A stretch of 49,052 nucleotides of DNA from Burkholderiales bacterium (GTDB taxonomy: Bacteria; Pseudomonadota; Gammaproteobacteria; Burkholderiales; SG8-39): contig JACZJT010000053.1 in NCBI GenBank assembly GCA_014860445.1, positions 1 to 49,052 on the forward strand, in the 5' to 3' direction. The position numbers and the translations under genes are program-made. Positions 34,173 to 42,008 of the stretch are shown here, piece by piece. A model generated the notes under the pieces. That model made no database searches. It saw only the letters and a program-made list of their open reading frames with translations, and had not been told where the DNA came from. How positions within the stretch are numbered: position 1 is the stretch's first letter; the number at the start of each line of letters is the position of its first letter.

Positions 34173-34619
34173 CTAGCCGGCTGGCTTGCCGTTGCCGATC
34201 AATGCGCACAATGCGTCCAGCCCCATGATATAGGACTGCAGACCGAAACCGGCGATGACGCCTCGCGCGGTTTCCGCTGTCACCGACTTGATCCCGCGCT
34301 TTTCAATGTTGCTTATATGCACTTCCACGTAGGGAAAGCGCAGCGCGCGCAGGCAATCCCGCAAGGCGTATCCGGCGTAACTGAATCCGGCCGGATTCAT
34401 CAGCAGGCCGTCCACGCCTTCATCCGCCGCGCGATACAGGCGGGCGATCGCTTCGCCTTCCAGATGCGTATAGCAGATTTCGAGTTCGAATCCGCTTACA
34501 CGCGCGTGGCGCTGCAGAATCTCGTCGAGTTCCGCAGCGGTGGTTGTGCCGTATATCTCCGGCTCGCGTTTGCCCAGATAAGCCATGTTGGCGCCTTGCA
34601 CGAGCAGTATTCTGGTCAT
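34173..34619 (-). CDS. Type II 3-dehydroquinate dehydratase-like protein, divergent
   Basis: The protein has 148 residues from the ATG at 34619. It matches the type II dehydroquinase fold: ILLVQGANMAYLGKREPEIYG (two blocks, about 4-23) with the catalytic Arg18 and Tyr23, Asn75 in MNPAGF, and the EVHISN segment with Glu99 and His101. Two features of true AroQ differ. The substrate-binding His-Thr-Ser after the Asn is Tyr-Ala-Gly here, and the lid Arg region (AREEFRRHS in classic enzymes) is shortened to KRGIKSVT. The length is normal. It sits with a MarR regulator and a cupin, not with shikimate genes, so it may act on another cyclic acid. A gene symbol is withheld for this reason. Confidence 0.8.
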   Translation of the reverse strand: MTRILLVQGANMAYLGKREPEIYGTTTAAELDEILQRHARVSGFELEICYTHLEGEAIARLYRAADEGVDGLLMNPAGFSYAGYALRDCLRALRFPYVEVHISNIEKRGIKSVTAETARGVIAGFGLQSYIMGLDALCALIGNGKPAG

Positions 34620-34707
34620 TTCAGTACACCATCCCCATGAATGCGATGCCGGTGCAATACGCGCAGGGCCGGCGCGAACACGCACCCCGCGTATTTGGGA
34701 CCGCCGC

Positions 34708-35247
34708 CTAGAGCTCGGACAAAGGCGTGCTATGCGCCTCGGTATCCTTGAACTTCATCAGCCGGATGACCTCGCTCAATTCGGCATGCAGCGAATCAAG
34801 ACGACGCGGCGGAAGGTCCGCCAGCGCCTGCTGAAGAACGCCGACCAGCGGGCGCGGTGCACGCCCTAGCGTTTTTTCCCCTTTGGCGGTCAGTAGCAGT
34901 TGCACCACACGATGATCCTTGCCGGTACGTATGCGTTTGACCAGCGACAGTTCCTCTAGGCGCCGCAGCATATTGCTCGCCGTTGACAGATGAACCCCGA
35001 GTTGTTTTGCGAGATCGCTTACTTTGATGCCCGGCGCCTCCGCGATTTCGGTCATCGCCCACAATTGTGCGCCGCTCATCCCGCACTCTTTTTCAATCCA
35101 CTGATAGTGCCGCTTGATCGAACGCAACAGCACCCGAAATTGCTTCAATACCTCGAGCCGCTTCTTCTGGGCCGGCGCGAGAGCCACTGAAGGTTCCGGT
35201 ATCGGGTTCTGTCCGATCTCGGGTTTGTCTGATTTGCGCTTTTCCAT
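34708..35247 (-). CDS. MarR-family transcriptional regulator
   Basis: The protein has 179 residues with a polar, probably disordered N-terminus (about 1-25) and a MarR core: dimer helices (about 28-55), winged helix-turn-helix (VSDLAKQLGVHLSTASNMLRRLEEL, given here as about 76-100 in two parts VSDLAKQLGVHL and STASNMLRRLEEL) and the wing motif DHRVVQLLLTAKG (about 111-123). MarR proteins usually repress nearby genes and respond to aromatic or phenolic ligands. It precedes the dehydroquinase-like gene on the same strand by 88 bases. A 22-base palindrome 215 bases upstream is a possible binding site. Confidence 0.9.
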   Translation of the reverse strand: MEKRKSDKPEIGQNPIPEPSVALAPAQKKRLEVLKQFRVLLRSIKRHYQWIEKECGMSGAQLWAMTEIAEAPGIKVSDLAKQLGVHLSTASNMLRRLEELSLVKRIRTGKDHRVVQLLLTAKGEKTLGRAPRPLVGVLQQALADLPPRRLDSLHAELSEVIRLMKFKDTEAHSTPLSEL

Positions 35248-35461
35248 TTCGCTGCCTCATTCTATTTTTTTATTCGAACATCGCAATCGCCGTACAATCC
35301 AGGTGCAAAACTCCAGGCACCATGCGACATGGAAAAACAGAGTTCATTTCCCCATGCGGTCAGGCCAATTTCGCCGCAGAGTGTATCGCTTCGTGAACAC
35401 TTGAGGGAAGCGCAATGCCGCCGCGCCTGCATGCGCTAATCGTCGAGTCGCATAACACACT

Positions 35462-35483
35462 GTTTTATTTGGCTTAATAAAAC
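35462..35483. promoter_or_regulatory. Operator-like palindrome with 8-base arms
   Basis: GTTTTATT and AATAAAAC are exact reverse complements around a 6-base centre (TGGCTT). AT-rich arms and a 22-base span fit the site of a dimeric regulator such as MarR better than a terminator stem. Confidence 0.45.
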
Positions 35484-35529
35484 TCGCGCCTAGAGTATCC
35501 GCCCTATTTTCGGCAACTGGAGGACAATA

Positions 35530-35760
35530 TTGCACAAAATCTTTGATTCAAATAACATGCTCGCATGGATTCGCGTCGGCAGATCCATTGAATCCGGCGG
35601 AAAGGCTGGATTGACGAACATGGAGGAGGAGGAGAAGGGGGTAGAGACCGCCAGAAATCGGACCGTACTGCGGAAGTGGCCAATAGTGCCACGCGCGTTG
35701 AGTCCCTGCGGTGAGCGTGGGCGGTCGTTGGCAGCAATGCCGACTGAACGCTCTTATTAG
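35530..35760 (+). CDS. Possible small protein, 76 residues (doubtful)
   Basis: A TTG at 35530 is preceded by GGAGGA at good spacing, and the stop TAG lies at the base of a strong terminator, which is what a real small gene would look like. Against it, codon use is not like the neighbours, the start is TTG, and the product (MHKIFDSNNMLAWIRV at the start, an acidic EEEE patch near 32-35 and an Arg-rich end) matches nothing I know. An RNA gene with the same ends is an equal alternative. Confidence 0.3.
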   Translation: MHKIFDSNNMLAWIRVGRSIESGGKAGLTNMEEEEKGVETARNRTVLRKWPIVPRALSPCGERGRSLAAMPTERSY

Positions 35761-35794
35761 GCTAGCGAACTGCGTTCGGCTGGCCTATTTTTTT
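35758..35794 (+). terminator. Strong intrinsic terminator
   Basis: A stem of about 13 pairs (TAGGCTAGCGAAC with GTTCGGCTGGCCTA, one bulge and one G-T) closes a 3-base loop and is followed by seven T residues on the plus strand. It is the best rho-independent terminator in the window, yet no established plus-strand gene precedes it within several hundred bases. Confidence 0.85.
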
Positions 35795-35838
35795 GCCTGC
35801 TCATTGATCACGCTTGCGCGCCGGGCGTTAAACAGGCC

Positions 35839-37230
35839 CTATCCGCGCAGCCCCCTCTCTTGAAGAAAAAAGCGCCATACACCCACTGCGTACATGGTCC
35901 CGAAACTGACCAGTGCCACTGCGGTAACCGCAAACAAGCCACCCAGGCCGAGCGCGAATGCGCGCGTCGCAAGCGTGCAGCCTGCCGCTATGATCAGAAT
36001 CCGCGCGCTGACGCATAACATCGGCCACAACATGCGTCCCGTACCTTGAAAAGAAAAGTACAAAGCCATCCCCAGCCCGAGAAACGCATAGGCCGGCCCG
36101 GCGATATGAAAATATTGCGTCGCGATGGCGAGTACCTCGGGGTCGCGCGTGAACATGCCGGCCCACAGTTGCGGCGCGATCGCCACCACGCTACCGATGG
36201 CGCCGCAGACCGCGGCGGCAAACAGTCCGCCGGTCCAGGCAATTTTTCGCGCCCGCTCGAGCTGGCCCGCGCCGACATTGGTGCCGACCATGGCGACCAG
36301 CGTGGCCCCCAGTCCGAAGACAATGGGTATTTGCAGATACTCGAGTCGCGCGCCTATGCCATAACCGGCAAGCGCCGCCGCGCCATAGACACCGACGAAA
36401 CCGGTCGTCACGCCCACCGCCGTGTTGATCAGCGCTGCGTGCAGGCACGCCGGGACGCCGACTTTCAGTATCTCGGAGAAGTGGCGCCAGGATGCCGTGC
36501 AAGGTCGCAGTGAAACGAGCGTCGCGCCACGCAGCACGCGCCAGCCCAGCAGAACGCAGCCGGCGATGTAGTAAGCGACCAGCGCGATCGCCGCGCCGCG
36601 CAGCCCCATACCTGGTAACGGCCCCGCTCCGAAAATGAGCAGGGGTGACACGGCGATCATGATCACGGCGCCGAACACCGTGATCAAGGCCGGCGTGCGC
36701 ATGTCGCCGCTGCCGCGCAGCACGCTCGCCAGGCTGTTCATCAACCAAACGAACACGGCCCCTCCGAACACGATGTTCGAATACTGGAGTGCGTTGGCGA
36801 GACTCGCCTCGCTCCCCCCGAGCAATCGATACAACCCCGGTCCGAACACCAGTACTGCAAGCGTGAATCCGGCGCCCAGCACCAATGCGATCAGCACGGC
36901 ATGCCATGCGAGCGCCTCTGCGTCGTTCTGGCGGTGCGCGCCGAGCGCCCTCGCGACGGCCGACGATATGCCCCCGCCCATGGCCCCTGCCGACATCATT
37001 TGCATCAGCATCACGATCGGAAACACCAGCGAGACGCCGGCCAGGGCCTCGGTTCCCAGGCGCCCGACGAAATAGGTCTCCGCAACATTGATCGAGGCCT
37101 GCGCGCCGACCAAAGCGATATTCGGCACTGAAAGTCGCAGCAGCGTTTCCAGAATCGGCCCTTCAAGCAGCCGAGCGCGCGTATCGCCCGGCGATTTCGG
37201 GCGTGCGATATGAACTGGTGAGCCTGACAT
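35839..37230 (-). CDS. MATE family multidrug/organic cation exporter
   Basis: The protein has about 463 residues from the ATG at 37230; another in-frame ATG lies at 37239 and neither has a clear ribosome site. Twelve hydrophobic segments in two halves are visible. MATE features include LRLSVPNIALVGAQASINVAETYFVGRLG (given in parts) near residues 28-56, MNSLASVLRGSGDMRTPALI in the fourth to fifth helix region, and the symmetrical VGTNVGAGQLERARKIAW block in the second half. These antiporters use sodium or proton gradients to export drugs. It is divergent from dodecin. Confidence 0.92.
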   Translation of the reverse strand: MSGSPVHIARPKSPGDTRARLLEGPILETLLRLSVPNIALVGAQASINVAETYFVGRLGTEALAGVSLVFPIVMLMQMMSAGAMGGGISSAVARALGAHRQNDAEALAWHAVLIALVLGAGFTLAVLVFGPGLYRLLGGSEASLANALQYSNIVFGGAVFVWLMNSLASVLRGSGDMRTPALITVFGAVIMIAVSPLLIFGAGPLPGMGLRGAAIALVAYYIAGCVLLGWRVLRGATLVSLRPCTASWRHFSEILKVGVPACLHAALINTAVGVTTGFVGVYGAAALAGYGIGARLEYLQIPIVFGLGATLVAMVGTNVGAGQLERARKIAWTGGLFAAAVCGAIGSVVAIAPQLWAGMFTRDPEVLAIATQYFHIAGPAYAFLGLGMALYFSFQGTGRMLWPMLCVSARILIIAAGCTLATRAFALGLGGLFAVTAVALVSFGTMYAVGVWRFFLQERGLRG

Positions 37231-37388
37231 GCAAGGCATTATTGCAGAGTTAAGGTGGCAGACGCACATTGGAACAAACGGCGGTGGTCGACGCACACAT
37301 TGCCGCGAACAGGGAAAATGGCGGAGAATTGCGCCAGAGCAAAAGCGAACCGTACCGCCGCGCCATACACTCTCTCCAGGAGAACAGC

Positions 37389-37598
37389 ATGAGCAGTCAT
37401 GTCTACAAGCACATCGAACTCACCGGATCATCCACGAAAAGCATTGAAGACGCCGTCGACGGCGCCATCGCCAGGGCCTCGTTGTCCGTGCGCAACATCC
37501 ACTGGTTCGAGGTCATGGAGACGCGCGGCCACGTGGAAAACGGGAAAGTGGCCCACTGGCAGGTCACGATCAAGGTGGGCTTTACCCTGGAGGATTGA
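37389..37598 (+). CDS. Dodecin flavin-binding protein
   Basis: This 69-residue protein starts at the ATG at 37389, with AGGAG six bases upstream; a longer in-frame start at 37269 is rejected. Dodecins form hollow dodecamers that bind and store riboflavin, FMN or FAD. The sequence has the family pattern [24 protein letters not shown], the stacking Trp39 in NIHWFEV, and the C-terminal strand [14 protein letters not shown]. It is monocistronic, with two hairpins after it and a convergent exporter gene. Confidence 0.93.
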   Translation: MSSHVYKHIELTGSSTKSIEDAVDGAIARASLSVRNIHWFEVMETRGHVENGKVAHWQVTIKVGFTLED

Positions 37599-37618
37599 AA
37601 CAACCCGGATGCTCTTCC

Positions 37619-37649
37619 GGCTGCGTTTCGGAATCTTCGTAACGCAGCC
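37619..37649. terminator. Perfect 9-bp inverted repeat after dodecin
   Basis: GGCTGCGTT and AACGCAGCC flank a 13-base loop, 21 bases past the dodecin stop. No T-run follows. It may terminate dodecin transcription in concert with the second hairpin. Confidence 0.4.
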
Positions 37650-37662
37650 AAACGCAGGAAAA

Positions 37663-37684
37663 CATGAGGCGAGATACCCTCATG
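37663..37684. terminator. Second hairpin in the convergent gap
   Basis: CATGAGG and CCTCATG form a 7-bp stem around an 8-base loop, 14 bases before the end of the DMT gene on the other strand. It could serve either gene. Confidence 0.35.
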
Positions 37685-37697
37685 TCGTAATAGGGTC

Positions 37698-38627
37698 TTA
37701 GTTCTCCATCCCGGCCACCGCTTCCGGATTATCGGCACGGGTAGTGAGCCAGATGCCGCCCAAGATCGTTGCCATACCGACGACATGGAACAGGCGCAAA
37801 TGCTCGCCGAGGAAAGCAATTGCAAGCAGGCTCGCGAACACCGGCATCAGGTGCATGAACATGCCCGCCTTGCTGGGACCGACACGTGCGACCCCATTGT
37901 TCCAAAAAACGTATCCCAACACCGACGGAAACACGCCGACGTAGGCGAGACCGGCCACGGCCCCCGCCGTCCAGGTGATGTGCATGCCCTGTGACAGCGA
38001 CCAAAGGTAGACCGGCAGCATCGTCACCACACCGACGATCGCATTCGCGCAGAGGAGGCCCAGCGGATGTAATTCGGGCGGCCGCCAGCGCAAGCAGACC
38101 GTGTACAGCGCCCACAACAGCATCGATGCGAAGATCCACAGATCGCCGACATTGAGCGAGAGCGACAGGATCACCATCGGGTCGCCGCGGCCGACGATCG
38201 TCAGCACGCCGCCGAGCGAGATTGCCACGCCCGTCCACTGCGAGGCGCGCAGGCGCTGGCCGAGAAACGCCCAGGAGATCGCGATGATGACCACCGGAAC
38301 GAAGGAGTTGAGGATGGAACCGCTCACGGCAGTGGTGTATTTGAGCCCGGTATACGAAGCCAGATTGCAGAAGGTCGTCCCGAGCATGCCCAGCGCAAGC
38401 ATGATCCGCCACGACCGGCGCATCGCCGGCCAGCCGCGCACGAGGTGCGGCCAGGCGAACGGCAGCAGCAGCACGATCGCGCTTACCCAGCGCCAGAAGG
38501 CGAGGGAGTAGGAGGGAACATCGTCCCGTAGTGCACGCCCGGCGACCCAGTTCAGCGCCCAGAAGAGTATCGCCGCGGTGAGCAGCAGGTAGGGTGAAAC
38601 GCGGGCGAGAATGGCGCTCTGGTGCAA
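37698..38627 (-). CDS. EamA/DMT-family exporter
   Basis: The protein has 309 residues with ten predicted membrane helices and the two EamA repeats (about 10-145 and 158-295), as in the RhaT/YdcZ-like drug/metabolite transporters. Typical motifs are FWALNWVAGRAL in helix 1 and FLGQRLRASQW at the end of the first repeat, and FLGEHLRLFHVVG at the end of the second. The start is uncertain: the frame opens with TTG at 38627 and has no obvious ribosome site. The substrate, often amino acids or purines in this family, is unknown. Confidence 0.9.
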   Translation of the reverse strand: MHQSAILARVSPYLLLTAAILFWALNWVAGRALRDDVPSYSLAFWRWVSAIVLLLPFAWPHLVRGWPAMRRSWRIMLALGMLGTTFCNLASYTGLKYTTAVSGSILNSFVPVVIIAISWAFLGQRLRASQWTGVAISLGGVLTIVGRGDPMVILSLSLNVGDLWIFASMLLWALYTVCLRWRPPELHPLGLLCANAIVGVVTMLPVYLWSLSQGMHITWTAGAVAGLAYVGVFPSVLGYVFWNNGVARVGPSKAGMFMHLMPVFASLLAIAFLGEHLRLFHVVGMATILGGIWLTTRADNPEAVAGMEN

Positions 38628-38718
38628 GTGCGTGGACCGCGCAAAATGAATGCGCGATTATAGGGCAGTCAGCGTCGCCTGCCCCGAACGAATGTCCCGG
38701 GGCTCCGAAACGCCGCTT

Positions 38719-40068
38719 TCAATTCTGGCCGAGTACGGCGAGCATCGCCTCGACATCGACGATCTTGTCGCGCGGAGCGCCGCGGCGCGCGCCGCGCGCG
38801 ACCTCCACATCGTCGAGCTGCTTCCATTCGTCGAATGAAACTGGCTGGACACCGCGTTCGCGCAGCAAAGTCAGGATCGCGTCGCGCCCGGGCAGTGCCC
38901 TCACCGCGAGTGCTTTGCCGTCGGCGATCATGTGTTCGACGACATGCGCGGAGGCGCGCTTGTGCTCCCCGATCAGCCCCTGCGGTCCGCTGCGCGCCCA
39001 GCCGACCACGTATTCGTTGGCGATCACGGCGCGGCTGGCGGCATCGACCACCCGCCCGTCTTCGTTGGCGATGATGCGCGCTTTTTCGTCGTAGGGAACG
39101 CCGGCTATGCGCTCCGCAGCATAACCAATTGCTGGCAGCACCATGCCGACCGACAGCGTTTCGATTTCTCCGGTGCCGCGAGCGGCGAGCGTGCCGTCGG
39201 GGCGCGCTTCGAGGCGGTTCCTTTCCAGCGCGATACCCGCGACGCCGCCCGCGGCGTCGGCTACGATCTCGGTCGGCGAGACCAGAAAGCGCAGGTGCAG
39301 CTTTCTCGTGCCCTCGCGCGGCGATCGTTCCACGAACGCGCGCAGCACCTTGAGGTTCCGGTTCGTCTCGGCATTGTCCGTGGTTTGCGCGCAGCCTGCG
39401 AGCTCGCTCGGGGCGATCACCGGGTCCGCGGCCTCCATGGTGCCGAGTTCTTTCAGTTCCGCCGGGGAGAATGCGGCCTGCTCCGGTCCTCGCCTCCCAA
39501 GCATGTAAACTTCGCGCACTCGGCTGTTGCGCAGAACCTCCAGCGCATGCGCCGCCACGTCGGTTTTTTCAAGCTCCGCCGGCGTACGCAACAGTATCCG
39601 CGCAGCGTCCACCGCCACGTTGCCGTTGCCCACCACCGCGACGCGCTCCACCGACAAATCGATTTTTGCGTTGCGATAATCGGGGTGGCCGTTGTACCAG
39701 CCCACGAACACCGTCGCCGGCGTGCAGCGCGTGATGCCCTCGCCGGGTATGCCCAGGCGGCGATCGGCTTCGTTGCCGGTGGCATAGACGATCTGGTCAT
39801 AGTGTCCTCGCAACTCCTCCACGGTCACGTCCCGGCCCAGGCAGACGTTGCCCAGAAACCGGAATGTCGGACGCGCGGCCGTGGCTGCGAAAACGCGGAT
39901 GACCGTTTTTATTTTTTGGTGGTCCGGTGCGACGCCGCCCCGCACCAGGCCGTACGGGGTCGGGAGGCGCTCGAACATGTCGACGTCGATTACGGCGTCA
40001 GCGCGCTTCAGCAGCGCCTCAGCCGCGTAAAAGCCGGCCGGACCGGAACCGATGATTGCTACGCGCAT
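38719..40068 (-). CDS. FprA-like ferredoxin/adrenodoxin NADP reductase
   Basis: This 449-residue flavoenzyme resembles adrenodoxin reductase and mycobacterial FprA. FAD-binding IIGSGPAGFYAAEAL is at 5-19, followed by RLPTPYGLVRGGVAPDH, a hallmark of the family that places the FAD and NADP gate. The NADP-binding motif VVGNGNVAVDAARIL is near residues 144-158 and the ending GWARSGPQGLIGEHK carries the family's second FAD contact. It moves electrons between NADPH and a ferredoxin or a P450 system. No such partner gene is adjacent. The gene is divergent from the exported protein gene, with about 85 bases between them. Confidence 0.93.
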   Translation of the reverse strand: MRVAIIGSGPAGFYAAEALLKRADAVIDVDMFERLPTPYGLVRGGVAPDHQKIKTVIRVFAATAARPTFRFLGNVCLGRDVTVEELRGHYDQIVYATGNEADRRLGIPGEGITRCTPATVFVGWYNGHPDYRNAKIDLSVERVAVVGNGNVAVDAARILLRTPAELEKTDVAAHALEVLRNSRVREVYMLGRRGPEQAAFSPAELKELGTMEAADPVIAPSELAGCAQTTDNAETNRNLKVLRAFVERSPREGTRKLHLRFLVSPTEIVADAAGGVAGIALERNRLEARPDGTLAARGTGEIETLSVGMVLPAIGYAAERIAGVPYDEKARIIANEDGRVVDAASRAVIANEYVVGWARSGPQGLIGEHKRASAHVVEHMIADGKALAVRALPGRDAILTLLRERGVQPVSFDEWKQLDDVEVARGARRGAPRDKIVDVEAMLAVLGQN

Positions 40069-40153
40069 GCACTATTTTAACCGCCGGGACGGCATTAAGA
40101 TATGCTCCGCCTGCCGCCAAACCCGCCTCAGGACCGTGATCGACTATTCTTCC

Positions 40154-40975
40154 ATGCACCTGAACAACATTCTAAGGACGCTGCTGCTTTCGGCTTTCAT
40201 GTCCCTTCATTCCGGCTTGAGTTGGTCGGCCTGCCCGCCGCACAAATTCGCGCAGCCCGATCAGATCAGAATCAAAGGCGATTCGGTCATGATCGTCGTT
40301 CATGCCACCTCGACTTTCGACTCCAGGATTTCGACGAAGCGCGGGCTTGACGAAGCGGTAAGGTTTGCCAAGAACATGCGCATTCCGGTCATCTACCTTC
40401 AGGACGACTCTCCCGAGCAGTTCTATTTCATGGAAGACTGCGCGCCAGACTACTGGGTATACTCCGACGGCGGGGAAATCACCTTCGATGTTACCCCTAC
40501 CCATGTCTATATAGCGGGCGGGCATCTGGAGATTTGCCTCTCTGCAACCCTCCATGACGTTCTTTTTCAATGGGCAAAGCGCTCCCCAGGCCATTTCACA
40601 GTGACCTACCTCATGGATGCGATCTATTCGAACGGCAAAATCATCGATCCGTCCGACCCGTTCTATCCCGATTTCGCCAGGTTCCGCGATATCGTCACCT
40701 ACGGCCGCCCCGGCGGCGAACACTGGCCGAAGCTGAGCCTGCTCGAGACCATGGGAATCATCGTCAAGGAGGAGCATGAACTGGAGTACATCAAGCAGAT
40801 TCTTCCGCGTTGGGACAAGACCTTCCCCAAGTCTTACCGCATCGAGGTTCAGTTGAACGATTCGGTGAAAAAGGTATTGCGTGCCACGCCCGGCTGGAAC
40901 CCACCGACGCTTTTGTTTCAATTTGTGGATTCCGCCATCAACCTCTCCAACCCTCCCGCTTCCGCGGGACAATGA
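40154..40975 (+). CDS. Exported protein with degenerate isochorismatase-like pattern
   Basis: The protein has 273 residues from the ATG at 40154, with a signal peptide (about 1-26) ending SWSA before a Cys. I do not recognise it as a named family. The order of segments recalls isochorismatase-type cysteine hydrolases: a first strand VMIVVHATSTFD (where the usual IDMQ Asp is His or shifted), a helix then IPVIYLQDD, and VYIAGGHLEICLSATLHDVL with a Cys at the nucleophile position, followed by a strand and VTYLMDAIY. The last third (about 190-273) is unlike that family. It is 40 bases before the aldo/keto reductase gene, on the same strand. Confidence 0.75.
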   Translation: MHLNNILRTLLLSAFMSLHSGLSWSACPPHKFAQPDQIRIKGDSVMIVVHATSTFDSRISTKRGLDEAVRFAKNMRIPVIYLQDDSPEQFYFMEDCAPDYWVYSDGGEITFDVTPTHVYIAGGHLEICLSATLHDVLFQWAKRSPGHFTVTYLMDAIYSNGKIIDPSDPFYPDFARFRDIVTYGRPGGEHWPKLSLLETMGIIVKEEHELEYIKQILPRWDKTFPKSYRIEVQLNDSVKKVLRATPGWNPPTLLFQFVDSAINLSNPPASAGQ

Positions 40976-41015
40976 CGCAGGTAATGCAGGCGCATCAACG
41001 CTGACAGGAGCCATC

Positions 41016-42008
41016 ATGAATGCGTTCAACGAAAAGACCGATGTCGTTGCGTCTGGCCACCCCATGACGCGTGCGGAATTTCTCAGGCTGGCTCTTCGCC
41101 TGGCCGGCGGCTGCGCGGCCGGCGGCCTGCTCGCGCCAGTGCAATTCGCGTTCGGCGCCGCCGACACCGAACTTGGATCCGTGCTGCGCCGGGCCATCCC
41201 ATCCTCGGGGCAACTGTTGCCGGTGATCGGCGCAGGCACTGCGGTCGTATTCGATATCGACCCCGGCGACGCGAAATTCGTCATGCTCGTCGAGACGATG
41301 CGCACTTTTCTGTCGCAAGGCGGCGCCGTGATCGACACGTCGCCGACCTACGGCCGCGCGGAAAAAAGCGTTGGAGAAATTGTGCGCCGCATCGGCGGAC
41401 GCGAGCGGGCGTTTCTCGCGACCAAGATCAGCACCATGGGAGAGCAGGCCGGCATCGACAGCGTGGCCGCCTCGATGCGCGATCTGGGGACCGACAGAAT
41501 CGATCTGCTGCAAGTCCACAACATTCGCGACACGACCGTTCATCTGCGCACCATCCGCCGGCTGCAGGATGAAGGCAAGGTGCGCTACGCCGGAATTACC
41601 ACCTCGTTCCGCAGTACCTATGAAGAATACGAGCGCATCATGCGCCGCGAAAAGCTCGACTTCATCCAGATCGACTACGCGCTGGACAACCGCGAGGCGG
41701 AGGAGCGCATTCTGCCGCTCGCTCGCGACCGCGGCATGGCCGTGCTGATCAATCTTCCGTTCGGCCGCGGGCGGCTGTTCCGCAAGGCGCGCGGGCAGGC
41801 GCTTCCGTCATGGGCTGGCGAAATCGACTGCGGCAGCTGGGCGCAGTTCTTTCTCAAGTTTGTCCTGGCAAACCCCGCTGTGACGGCCGTCATCCCGGGG
41901 ACGGACCGCCCGGAATATGCACTCGACAACCTGAACGCCGCGCGCGGCCGCATTCCTGATGCGCGCATGCGCGCGCAAATGCTGGCCTACTGGGATCAGC
42001 TCGGCTGA
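41016..42008 (+). CDS. Aldo/keto reductase family protein with hydrophobic leader
   Basis: The protein has 330 residues with AGGAG eight bases before the ATG. A hydrophobic N-terminus (about 17-50, with RAEFLRLALRLAGG) looks like an export or anchor signal; only single arginines precede it, so it is not a clear twin-arginine motif. The barrel has the catalytic tetrad in VIDTSPTYG (Asp, Tyr), LATKIS (Lys) and LLQVHNI (His). These enzymes reduce carbonyls with NADPH, which is rare outside the cytoplasm, so the leader may be only a membrane anchor. It ends overlapping the convergent histidine kinase gene by 13 bases. Confidence 0.88.
   Translation: MNAFNEKTDVVASGHPMTRAEFLRLALRLAGGCAAGGLLAPVQFAFGAADTELGSVLRRAIPSSGQLLPVIGAGTAVVFDIDPGDAKFVMLVETMRTFLSQGGAVIDTSPTYGRAEKSVGEIVRRIGGRERAFLATKISTMGEQAGIDSVAASMRDLGTDRIDLLQVHNIRDTTVHLRTIRRLQDEGKVRYAGITTSFRSTYEEYERIMRREKLDFIQIDYALDNREAEERILPLARDRGMAVLINLPFGRGRLFRKARGQALPSWAGEIDCGSWAQFFLKFVLANPAVTAVIPGTDRPEYALDNLNAARGRIPDARMRAQMLAYWDQLG

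Larger units (their letters stand above)
35248..35838. other. Gene-poor region between marR and the MATE gene
   Basis: In 591 bases there is no firmly supported gene. It holds a weak promoter-like TACAAT (35293-35298), a 36-codon open frame (35329-35439), a palindrome (35462-35483), a possible 76-codon gene with a ribosome site (35530-35760) and a strong terminator (35758-35794), all on the plus strand. Base use is more AT-rich than in the flanking genes. This arrangement suggests a small plus-strand transcript. Confidence 0.5.
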
